Source: Alcaligenes aquatilis (GTDB taxonomy: Bacteria; Pseudomonadota; Gammaproteobacteria; Burkholderiales; Burkholderiaceae_B). From it: DNA of 64,000 nucleotides. Positions 8,431 through 18,000 of this stretch are shown here, piece by piece (positions within the stretch are counted from its first letter, which is position 1; the number at the start of each line of letters is the position of its first letter). The notes under the pieces are model-generated. The model worked only from the letters and a program-made list of their open reading frames with translations. It did no database searches and had not been told where the DNA came from. Where the stretch lies: positions 3,232,572 to 3,296,571 of the forward strand of contig NZ_CP022390.1 of assembly GCF_003076515.1 (NCBI RefSeq), read 5' to 3'. Made by a program: the position numbers and the translations under genes.

Positions 8431-9297
8431 ATGATGGATAGCAAGGCAGTCAGTTGGCTAAACGGCTTTATGGGCGTCGCAATCTTTGCCGGTTCTTTAC
8501 CGGCGACGCGTGTTGCTGTGCTGGGTATGGATCCTTTTTTCCTGACCGGAGCGCGAGCGGTGGTCGCCGCTTTGCTGGCGGCTGCCTGGTTAGTGATTGG
8601 GCGCGTGGCACGGCCACAACGATCGGACCTCTTACCCCTGGCCGTGGTTGGTTTTGGTGTTGTGCTGGGATTTCCCTTGCTGACGGCGCTGGCCCTGCAG
8701 TACATCACTTCGGCGCATTCCATTGTGTACGTCGCCTTGTTGCCTTTGTGCACAGCGCTCTTTGGGGTGGTCTTGGCTGGTGAACGGCATAAACCCGTGT
8801 TCTGGGTGTGCTCTGTTTTAGGCTGCTTGCTTGTGATGGCCTATGCCGCGCGAGAAGGTCTGGATGCGGCCTGGCAAGGGGATCTGTATATGCTGGCCGC
8901 CGTTGTGGTGTGTGGCCTGGGTTATGCCGAAGGCGGACGCCTGTCACGTCGTCTGGGCGGCTGGCAAGTGATTTGCTGGGCCTTGGTGCTTTCCTTGCCT
9001 TTCATGTTCGTCATGATGCTGTGGTTCTGGCCCCAGAGCTTCAGTCATGTGAACACTGCCGCCTGGTTAGGTTTCGGCTATGTATCAGTATTCAGCATGT
9101 TCCTGGGTTTTGTGTTCTGGTATCGAGGGTTGGCACACGGCGGGATCGCTGCGGTGGGGCAATTACAGTTGCTGCAACCTTTTATGGGCTTGGGACTGGC
9201 TGCCGCTTTATTGGGCGAGTCCGTCAATGCCAGCATGATCTGGGTCACTTTAGGCGCTGCCTTGTGTGTGGCTGGTGCACGGCGTTTTGCTTCGTGA
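8431..9297 (+). CDS. EamA/DMT-family exporter, divergent from the MocR regulator
   Basis: Inner-membrane transporter of 288 residues with about ten membrane segments and paired EamA domains. The N-terminal one has NGFMGVAIFAGSLPATRVAV and ALQYITSAHSIVYVALLPL; the second has SVFSMFLGFVFWYRGLAHGG and LQLLQPFMGLGLAAALLGE. The tandem ATGATG at 8431/8434 is preceded by CGGAGCG; the spacing favours 8434, so the two starts are hard to separate. The frame is open to a TTG at 8419. It shares the promoter region with the MocR gene, so it is a likely target of that regulator. Substrate unknown, probably an amino acid or amine. Confidence 0.88.
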   Translation: MMDSKAVSWLNGFMGVAIFAGSLPATRVAVLGMDPFFLTGARAVVAALLAAAWLVIGRVARPQRSDLLPLAVVGFGVVLGFPLLTALALQYITSAHSIVYVALLPLCTALFGVVLAGERHKPVFWVCSVLGCLLVMAYAAREGLDAAWQGDLYMLAAVVVCGLGYAEGGRLSRRLGGWQVICWALVLSLPFMFVMMLWFWPQSFSHVNTAAWLGFGYVSVFSMFLGFVFWYRGLAHGGIAAVGQLQLLQPFMGLGLAAALLGESVNASMIWVTLGAALCVAGARRFAS

Positions 9298-9453
9298 TGT
9301 CAGAAAAGGGGAGCAGCCACGCGCTGCGCCTTTGGTTTGATGCCCAGTAAGGAGGCGATCTTTCTCTTTGGACAGCCCAGCGACAAGTAACTTGTACGCC
9401 GTTTTCAGTTGGCAGTTCCTGAAAGGGGCGTTTTCGCTTGGTGTATCGGACGA

Positions 9454-9491
9454 TAAAAAACCGGCCTGTCATGGATTCGACAGGCCGGTTT
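9454..9491 (-). terminator. Rho-independent terminator of the purine permease gene
   Basis: On the minus strand AAACCGGCCTGTC-GAATCCAT-GACAGGCCGGTTT forms a 13-bp perfect stem with an 8-base loop, followed by a T-run (the AAAAAA at 9455-9460 on the plus strand). It lies 23 bases beyond the permease stop and could also stop readthrough from the exporter on the other strand. Confidence 0.9.
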
Positions 9492-9513
9492 CACGACAAG
9501 CTTGGCAAGCGTT

Positions 9514-11004
9514 TCAGGCTTCAGCGTGCTTGGCGGCTTCTACCGCTGCATGCGTATCTTCTTTAGCACCATTAAAGAACAAGTTCAGCAGAACGGCAGC
9601 AATCGAGGTCAGCAAGATGCCCGACTCGATCAGCGGGTGAATGGCGTGAGGCATCCACTGCATGTAGTTGGGGGCCACCAGAGGAATCATGCCCACGCCA
9701 ATGGAGATGGCCACAATCATGGAGTTATTGCGGTTGGTCTTGTAATCCACGCCGGACAGAATGCGGATACCAGTGGCCGTCACCATACCGAACATCACAA
9801 TCCCGGCGCCGCCCAGAACCACGGTGGGTAGGGACTCAACCAGGGCCGCCATCTTGGGCAGCAGGCCCAGAATGATCAGAATCACGCCACCGGCCACGCA
9901 GACAAAGCGGCTGCGTACGCCAGTAACGGCAACCAGACCCACGTTTTGCGAGAAGCTGGAGTAGGGGAAGGTATTGAAAATACCGCCCAGCAAGGTGCCC
10001 AGACCGTCGGTACGTAGGCCGCGTGCCAGATCTTTCTGATCTACTTTCTTGCCTGTCATATCGCTCAACGCCAGGAACATGCCGGTCGATTCGATCAGCA
10101 CCACAATCATGACCAGCGTCATGGTCGCAATGTGCAGGAGGTTGAATCGAGGCATCCCGAAGTGGAATGGCAAGACCAGATCCACCCAGGCAGCGTTGGC
10201 CACTTTTTCGTAAGTCATGATGCCCATGGCCGACGCCACAACCGCGCCAATGACAATACCCAGCAATACCGCCACGTTAGCCAGAAAGCCTTTTGCAAAT
10301 TTAGCGATCAGCAGAATCGAGGTCAGCACGATGGCCGCAATGCCCAGACCGGTCAGGTTGGCATAGCGCGGGTTGGGTACCGTTGCTTTCAAGGCCAGAC
10401 CTTCTGGGGGTGGGGGCAAGGCAGAGCCGGGCATGGCCGCAGCCGATTGTGCGTGTTGAATCCAGGCCAGGTGGTCGGGGTTAATGACCGTGGGGGCGGT
10501 AGGGCCGACAGGGTTACCGAAAATCCAGTTGATCCCCACGCGCATCAGCGTAATGCCGATCATGGCAATAATGGTGCCGGTCACCACAGGCGGGAAAAAG
10601 CGCAGCATGCGGCTAACGGCAGGGGCGATGATCATGGTGATGATCCCCGCCCCAATCACGGTGCCAAAAAGCAATTGGGCCCCTTCCTGACCTGGGTTGG
10701 CCTGTGCCATGGACACCATGGGGCCCACAGCGGCAAAGGTTACGCCCATCATGACGGGCAATTTGATGCCAAAGTACTGCGTGAAGCCCATCGACTGAAT
10801 GATGGACACGATGCCGCAGACAAACAGGTCAGCGGCAATCAAGATAGATACTTCTTCAGACGTCAGGTTCAATGCCCGGCCCACAATTAGTGGAACCGCG
10901 ACAGCACCGGCGTACATTACCAAAACGTGCTGCAAGCCCAGCGCCGCCAGTCGGCCGTTTGGTAATCGTTCGTCGACGGGTGCGGTGGTCGCGTTCGTAC
11001 CCAT
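9514..11004 (-). CDS. NCS2-family xanthine/urate-type permease
   Basis: Inner-membrane nucleobase:proton symporter of 496 residues with about 14 hydrophobic segments. NCS2 signatures: LGLQHVLVMYAGAVAVPLIV at the N-terminus, VLIESTGMFLALSDMTG in the TM8 region, and NTFPYSSFSQNVGLVAVTGV, the form typical of xanthine/uric-acid carriers (XanQ/UacT) rather than of uracil carriers. ATG 11004 is preceded by GGAGA seven bases upstream; the frame is open to 11076. Single-gene unit with its own terminator. The exact purine cannot be set without comparison of the substrate-site residues. Confidence 0.9.
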   Translation of the reverse strand: MGTNATTAPVDERLPNGRLAALGLQHVLVMYAGAVAVPLIVGRALNLTSEEVSILIAADLFVCGIVSIIQSMGFTQYFGIKLPVMMGVTFAAVGPMVSMAQANPGQEGAQLLFGTVIGAGIITMIIAPAVSRMLRFFPPVVTGTIIAMIGITLMRVGINWIFGNPVGPTAPTVINPDHLAWIQHAQSAAAMPGSALPPPPEGLALKATVPNPRYANLTGLGIAAIVLTSILLIAKFAKGFLANVAVLLGIVIGAVVASAMGIMTYEKVANAAWVDLVLPFHFGMPRFNLLHIATMTLVMIVVLIESTGMFLALSDMTGKKVDQKDLARGLRTDGLGTLLGGIFNTFPYSSFSQNVGLVAVTGVRSRFVCVAGGVILIILGLLPKMAALVESLPTVVLGGAGIVMFGMVTATGIRILSGVDYKTNRNNSMIVAISIGVGMIPLVAPNYMQWMPHAIHPLIESGILLTSIAAVLLNLFFNGAKEDTHAAVEAAKHAEA

Positions 11005-12005
11005 GAAATGTCTCCAGAGTGGATTAATTATTAGATCAAGCCACTTCAATGTAACGGCGTGCGACAGCCAGGCCATAAGGCAATTCGTATAGAGCCTAGG
11101 TGTGCCTAGCTATAGATGAGGGATAACCCCCAAAAAAACTGCCCTGATTCGGGTGTTTTTGATGCGGCTAAGGGAAAACACTGCTTTGGTAGTACAGGGG
11201 GCGTAGGCCAGAAGGGGGGGGTCGTATACCTGCGCCAGTAACGGTTTTGCGCTGGTCGTGCGTCTGTCTTGTTTGTATCAAAAATGAGATTTTAGATGCG
11301 ATTACCTGGTCTTTTTTCTCTTGTTGTAACGCACTTGATTGTCAATTATGACTGACCTGTAAGTGGCCTGATAGTCTTGAAGAAGCTTGTTTAAAGGCAT
11401 TCGCGCAGCAGTGGATTGTTACAGTGCGCCTGTGTCTCATTTCAATTCTTTATGGATTAGAACAACTGCGTAATGGTAACATTCCGAGCTGCTAATCTTT
11501 TTGCAGTGCAGCAGGTTAGCACCAGTAGGAAAAGTTTTTTGGTGAGAAAAAGACTTTGCTTAATATCACGTTAATAGTTTCATTTTTCTCAAGGTGGCAG
11601 CGAAATGAAAGCAGCGTTGATGTTTTGCCTAGTGGCTTGATTGGACTTCCTTGGTGAATATGACCAAGGTTTTGTCATTTTTCAAACACACATTTTTTGT
11701 TGTAAACAATAAATAGAACAATATTAATAGTGGGTATTTAATTTTGATCTTTTATTTTTGCGTCATTGCTTAAATAAAAATCGAAAATAAATATTATCTG
11801 ATTGCATTGAGTTTGTGTAATTTACATGTAATTGGGGTTTGTAAGTCATAGTAACTAGGTGTAATTTTCGCCATTGTTTACTGGTGTGCTGTCTGCGACA
11901 CGGCTATGTCAGGAGTCGTTGTCCGAAATAGCGTTTTATCAAACATGACTATTCCGTGCTCCGCGATGACAGGGCAAGTCAGTAAAGATCGAAAGGGTAG
12001 GGTGC
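11005..12005. other. Long AT-rich leader between permease and capsule operon
   Basis: A kilobase with no convincing gene. The first 80 bases hold the permease ribosome site and presumably its promoter. The remainder, especially 11560-11870, is AT-rich and should contain the promoter of the PKS/capsule operon. It carries a weak GC hairpin with flanking A/T runs (11133-11160), a terminator-like hairpin (11649-11669), an 8-bp repeat TTTCATTT/AAATGAAA (11578-11610) and a 10-bp palindrome TTACATGTAA (11822-11831). I found no exact RfaH ops/JUMPstart sequence. Its length suggests control through a long untranslated leader or several regulators. Confidence 0.5.
11649..11683 (+). terminator. Terminator-like hairpin in the capsule leader (possible attenuator)
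   Basis: CCTTGGT-GAATATG-ACCAAGG makes a 7-bp perfect stem followed by TTTTGTCATTTTT. No gene ends just upstream, so it would act either on a leader transcript starting before it or on a small RNA. It lies 322 bases before the PKS start codon. Confidence 0.4.
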
Positions 12006-15000
12006 GTGTCTCAAAATACAGGAAAGGGTGCTAAGGAGTTAAAAGCATCCCGTACGGACATTAATAAAAGCAATACTGCGTCTGGAGCAATCGCTATTAT
12101 TGGTATGGCGTTTCGCTTCCCGGGCGATTTATCGCAGCCCGACCAGTTTTGGAATGCTTTAATTGAAAAGCGCGATCTGGTCACGGAAATTCCCGCTGAT
12201 CGCTGGGCGACTGCCGAATTGCAACACGACAAAAGGTCCGAGCCGGGTCGCAGCATCACGTTTTCGGCTGGCGTTCTGTCGCGTATCGACCAGTTCGATG
12301 CGGATTTTTTTGGTATCTCCCCACGCGAAGCCGCCTGGCTAGACCCGCAACAGCGTCTGTTGCTGGAGCTGTCCTGGGAAGCCATGGAAAACGCGGGTGT
12401 TGTGCCGTCCGCCATGGCTGGTAGTGACTGTGCGGTTTATGTCGGTATCTCCGGTTTGGATTACGGCATGCGCGGCCTGGATGATTTGGCCAGCCTGACT
12501 GCCCATATGATGACCGGCAATACCATGAGTATTGCGGCCAACCGTCTGTCTTATATCTACGACTTGCACGGACCGTCCATGGCGGTGGATACCGCCTGCT
12601 CGTCTTCCTTGGTGGCTTTGCATCAAGCATGCTCAAGCCTGCGTAATGGCGAGGCCTCGACCGCTTTGGTCGGTGGCGTCAATCTGTTGCTGCACCCCTA
12701 TCCCTTTGTCGGCTTTACCAAAGCGTCGATGTTGTCGGCAGACGGACGCTGCAAGGCGTTTGATGAGGCCGGCAATGGCTATGTCCGTTCCGAGGGCGGT
12801 GCGGTACTGATGCTCAAGCCTTTGGAGCAAGCATTAGCCGATGGTGATCAGGTACAGGCTGTCATTTTGGCTACGGGCGTGAATGCCGATGGTGCTCGCA
12901 AGACCGGCATCACCATCCCTAGCTGCCAGGGACAAATTGAGTTAATGCGCTCCGTTTTAGAGCGCAGCGGCCTGACTGCGGGTGATGTGGACTTTGTCGA
13001 GGCCCACGGTACCGGTACGGCAGTAGGCGACCCTATTGAAACTACCGCAATCAGTGCGGTGTATGGAAAAACGCGCGAACAGCGTTTGCCTATTAGTTCA
13101 GTCAAAGCGAATTTGGGGCATATGGAGTCAGCCTCCGGCATGGCCGGTTTGGTCAAAACGGTGCTGGCTTTGCAGCATCAAGCCCTGCCGCCTGCTTTGC
13201 ATTTGAACACCCCCAATCCCGCGATTGATTTTGACGGCTTGAATCTGGAATTGTTACCGCAAGGCCGTCAGTTGCATCGTACCGACGGCAAGCCTTTGGT
13301 GGCGGGCCTTAATTCTTTTGGCTTTGGTGGTGCCAACGCACACGTTTTGCTACAGGCCCCTGTCGCACGCGCTGGTCAATCGACTGTTACGCCGAACTCG
13401 GTTTTGCCGCCTTTAGTCTTGTCGGCCAAAACAGAAGCCGCTCTGCGCGAACAGGCAGGTAATTATGCGGATTTGCTCGATGGCAAGACGGCACAAGCGT
13501 TTTACGATGTCAGTTACGCGGTAGCGCACGGTCGGCAGACTTTGGCTCGTGCTTTGATCATTCAGCCCGAAACGGTTGAAGAAGGCGTGGCGCAATTGCG
13601 TGCTTACGCGCAAGGGCAAGACCCGCAGGGTCTGCAAACGGTAGATGCCCTGGATAAAGAAGCTCAACTGGCCTTCGTGTATGCGGGTAACGGAGCGCAG
13701 TGGTTGGGTATGGGCGTGACCTTGTTGCGCGAGTCCCCTCGTTTCGCCGCACTGCTGTCCGAGCTGGACACCTTGATGCAGCCCTTGGCGGGTTTCTCGT
13801 TACTGGAGCAATTGCAGGCCGAGCCTGCTGCCTCCCGTATGGACGACACGACCGTTGCCCAGCCCCTGTTGTTTGCCCTGCAGGTTATTGTGACGCGCAT
13901 GCTGCGCGAAGATGGCGTTCAGCCTGATGCCGTCACGGGACATAGCGTAGGTGAAATTGCTGCAGCCTGGGCCGCTGGTGCTCTGGATCTGGAACAAGCC
14001 ATACGTGTGATTTGTGCCCGTAGCCAGGCCCAAGGCCTGACTCGTGGTCAAGGCCGGATGGCCGTTATTGGTCTATCGCTGGAAGCGGTAAACACCTTGC
14101 TGGAAAGCCAGGGTGCGGACTTGGGCGTCAATGTGGCGGGTGTGAACAGCCCCTCCAATATCACCTTGTCCGGTAGCCTGGAAGGCTTGCAACGCATTCA
14201 GTCTGCCCTGGAAGACCAAAGCGTTTTCTTTCGCTTGTTGGATCTGGATTACGCCTTTCACAGCCCCTATATGGATGGCTTGTTGCCGCATCTGGAAAAG
14301 AGCCTGGGCGACTTGCAGCCCGGCCAGCAGGAACCACAGGCGCGTTTTGTTTCGACCGTTACCGGTCAAGAGTTGCCCCCATACGAGCTGGGTGTGGAGT
14401 ACTGGTGGCGCAATATTCGCGAGCCCGTGCAGTTTGAGCAGGCCATTGCTTGTCTGGCCAAGCAGGGCTGCCGTGTTTTTCTGGAAATTGGCCCGCATGC
14501 CATTTTGCAGCGCTACATCCGTGAAACCCTGACTCAGGCCGATGTTCAGGGTGTTGTGCTGTCCAGCCTGCGCAAGCATGACGATGGCCCACAGCGTCTG
14601 GCCGATACGGCCCTGCATACCTTGGCTCTGCTGCCGTCTCAGTTGAAAGCCCGTTTCCCCATGGCTGGTAATCCGGTGGATCTGCCTGTGTATCCGTGGC
14701 AGCGCGAGCGTCATTGGTACAAGACCAGCACAGAAGGGATGCGCTCCATTGAGCGCCGACGAGTACATGATTTGCTGGGTTGGCGCCTGCCCGATAGCGA
14801 TATCAGCTGGGAAAACGTACTAGACCCGGTGATTTTGCCTTGGCTGGCTGATCACAAAGTGGGTGGGGCCATGGTGTACCCCGGCGCTGCTTATTTGGAG
14901 ATGGCCTTGGCCGCAGCCCGCGAGTGGCTGGGCGAAGCACTGATCCAGGTGGACGAGCTGGATATTCTGGCTCCGCTGGTCTTTGACGGTGAGCATGCCC

Positions 15001-18000
15001 GCAGCCTGCGCTTTGTGCTGAGCCCGCGCGATGGCAGTTTCTATATCAAGAGCCGCCAACGCCTGAGCCAGGACGAGTGGGTGGTACACGCTAGTGGCCG
15101 CATTCTGGCTTCGGATGAGCGCATGCCCAAGCCAGAGCTTTCGCCCCTAAGCTCGGCGGAACGGCAGATTGATCGTGATCGCCACTATCGTTTGGCACAT
15201 TCCTTGGGTTTGGACTACGGTCCGGCCTTCCAGGGTTTGAAGGTCTCACAGGTGCAAGATACGTACCTGCATGCGGAACTGGAAATGCCCGTCAGCCTGG
15301 AGCAAGACGGTTATCTGCTGCACCCGGCCTTGATGGACGTGTGCTACCAGTCTCTGGTGGATTTCTTCGCACAAGATATTGAAGCAGGCCAAGGCGTTGC
15401 CTTATTGCCTGTGAAAGTAGGCCGCTTTACCTTGTCCACCGAAGGGCAAGTGACGCATTTCCGTGCGCATCTGCGTCGCAGCAGTGCCCGTTCGGTACTG
15501 GCGGACTTTGAGCTGTATGGTGCTGATGGCCGCTTGCTGGCCAGCGCCCAGGCTTGTCGTTTCCGCGCAGCACATTTCTTGCGTCAGGACCGACACGCGG
15601 TCTCTAACTGGCAAATTACCCCGTATCTGCGTCCTCATCCTCATGATGAGCGAGCCGCCGTTACGCTCTCGCCTGAACAACTGGCCCAAAGCGGTTGGGC
15701 TGCACTGGTCGATCAGCAGCAAGAACGCGAAACCTGGTTCCAGCAGACTTTGCCTTTGCTGGATGCCTTGAGTCTGTCCTTTATTTATGAAGCCTTCCAG
15801 GACGTTAAACCAGCCGAGCTCAGTGCCGAGGTATTGAATAGTCCGTATGGTCGCTGGATGAGTGAGCTGTTGCGCAGTGAAGCGCTGCTGCAAGATGGGG
15901 AAAGCTATCGAGTGGTGGAGCAGGCGGATATGCCTTCTGCCCAGGACTTGTGGCGCACTATTTTGCAGGACTCCCCGAGCAGCCTGCCGCAGTTGACCCA
16001 GATTGGTTCGGTGGGCCGCCAACTGCCCGCCTTGTTACGTGGTGATCTTTCAGGCGAAAAACTGCTGGCTTCCTTGCGCCGTTCCCCGGTGGTTGAAGTG
16101 CTGTATGACGATGACCCCATGTATCTGGGTGTGCGTCAGGCACTGGAAGCCCAGTTGCGAGAGCTGGCTGCGAACTTGCCGGTTTCCCAGCGGCTGCGTG
16201 TGCTGGAAGTCGCTGTTGGCCCTAGCGATTTGCCCAAGACGCTGGCGGCTTGTTTGTCTGAAGATCAGTTTGAGTATGTGTTGGCCTTGCCGGATGTCGA
16301 TTTGCAGGCACGTCAGGCGACGCAACATCATGCGCTAGCCAATGTGCAAGTTGTCGGTTTTGATTTGCAAGAGTGGCAGTTGGATCAGTCCAACGACACA
16401 CAGTTTGATGTCGTGATTTTGCGTCACAGCCTGCACCGTACCGTGCATGTTCCACCTGCTTTGCTGCGTAGCAAGCAGTGGCTGGCTACAGGTGGTGTTT
16501 TGCTGCTGGCCGAGTGTCACCCTGATTGGCATGCGGATTTTCTGTCCGGTCTGGACCCAAGCTGGTGGCATACAGCCGCTGAGTCGCAATCCTCTTCCTT
16601 GCTGTCGCCTGAAGGCTGGCACAGGGCTTTGGAGCAAGCGGGTTTTGAGCAGGTACAAACAGCACCAGAGCCTGCCGCTCAGGCGTTGAGCGAAGGTGCT
16701 TATTTGCTTTTGGCCAGCGCCGCGACAAAGCAGACAGGTCAGAATCTGGAGGCCGTCGCTACAGCCCAGTGGCTACTGTTGTTTGACGAGGCTTCCCAAA
16801 CGCATGCCCATTCTTTGCAAGCTCGTTTGGAGGCAGTCGGACAGACGGTTTGCGCCCAAGCCTGGCCACCCAGTGCCGACGCTTTGGCTGATGAGCACAC
16901 GCTGAATGTGGTGCCGATGCTGGGTTGGGCTGATACCGTTGCTGCTGTCAGCCAGACCAGTACGCAACTGCTGAACCTGACTCAAAGCTTGTCCGCCCGT
17001 GCTGCTGCAAGCCGTTTGTTCCTGGTGACGCACGGCGGAGCATTGCCTGCGATGGCGGAAGAATTGGATTGGGCGGTGAATCCTGCCCAGTCGGCCTTGT
17101 GGGGCTTTGGCCGCGTCGTCATGAACGAGCTGCCTGCCTTGTCCTGCACTCTGATCGATCTGGCCGGCGATCTGAATGCCGGCAGCATCGCTCAGCGCCT
17201 GGAGTGCGAGCTGCTGTGGCCAGATGGTGCGACAGAAATTGTCTTATCTCAAGACGCACGCCATACCTTGGTGTTGCAGGAGGCCACTCAGCTTGTAAGT
17301 GCTCAATTAGGCCAGGATGCACGCTTTAAGTTGGACTTCCACGTGCCCGGACAGTTGCGCAATCTGGAATGGCAAGCTGTTCAAGCGCCCACTCTGGCTG
17401 CGGATCAGGTCGAAGTCCGCACCATGGCAGCGGGCCTGAACTTCCGTGACGTGATGTACTTGATGGGCTTGTTGCCGGACGAAGCCGTAGAAAACGGGTT
17501 CGCCGGTGCGAGCCTAGGCCTGGAGTTCTCGGGTGTGGTTACACGCCTTGGTGCCGATGTCACTAACCTGTCGGTCGGCCAGCCGGTGATGGGTTTTGGT
17601 TCCTCCTGCTTTGCCAGCCATGTGGTGACACGTGCGGATGCTATCGCTCCCATGCCTGAAGGTTGGGATTTTGAAGCCGCCGCCACCGTTCCCACCGTGT
17701 TCTTCACCGTGTACTACGCGCTGACGCACCTGGCCCATATCCAGCCCGGCGAGAAAGTGCTGATCCATGGTGCTGCAGGCGGCGTGGGAATTGCTGCAAT
17801 CCAGCTCGCCCGCCATTTGGGCGCAGAGATTTATGCCACCGCTGGCACGGACGAGAAGCGAGTGTTCGCCTCCTTGCTGGGCGCTGACCATGTGTTCGAT
17901 TCGCGCAGCCTGAGCTTTGCTCAGGATGTGATGGATGCCACTGGCGGTGAGGGCGTGGACGTGGTGCTGAACTCCCTGGCAGGTGAAGCCATGCGCCGCA

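Noticed and set aside
9383..9395. ACAAGT-A-ACTTGT palindrome
   Set aside because: Lies between the 3' ends of two convergent genes, where an operator is not expected; a 6-bp repeat of this kind can arise by chance.
10488..10500. GGGGCGGTAGGG, similar to the RfaH ops core GGCGGTAG often found before capsule operons
   Set aside because: It lies inside the purine permease coding sequence, 1.5 kb from the PKS start, and lacks the rest of the ops/JUMPstart sequence.
10132..10890. 252-codon open frame on the plus strand
   Set aside because: Antisense to the NCS2 permease; rich in His, Gly and Asn with no fold-like pattern.
11133..11160. GC hairpin flanked by A and T runs that could be a terminator
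   Set aside because: The stem needs two wobble pairs and a mismatch and no gene ends next to it; kept only as a note in the leader entry.
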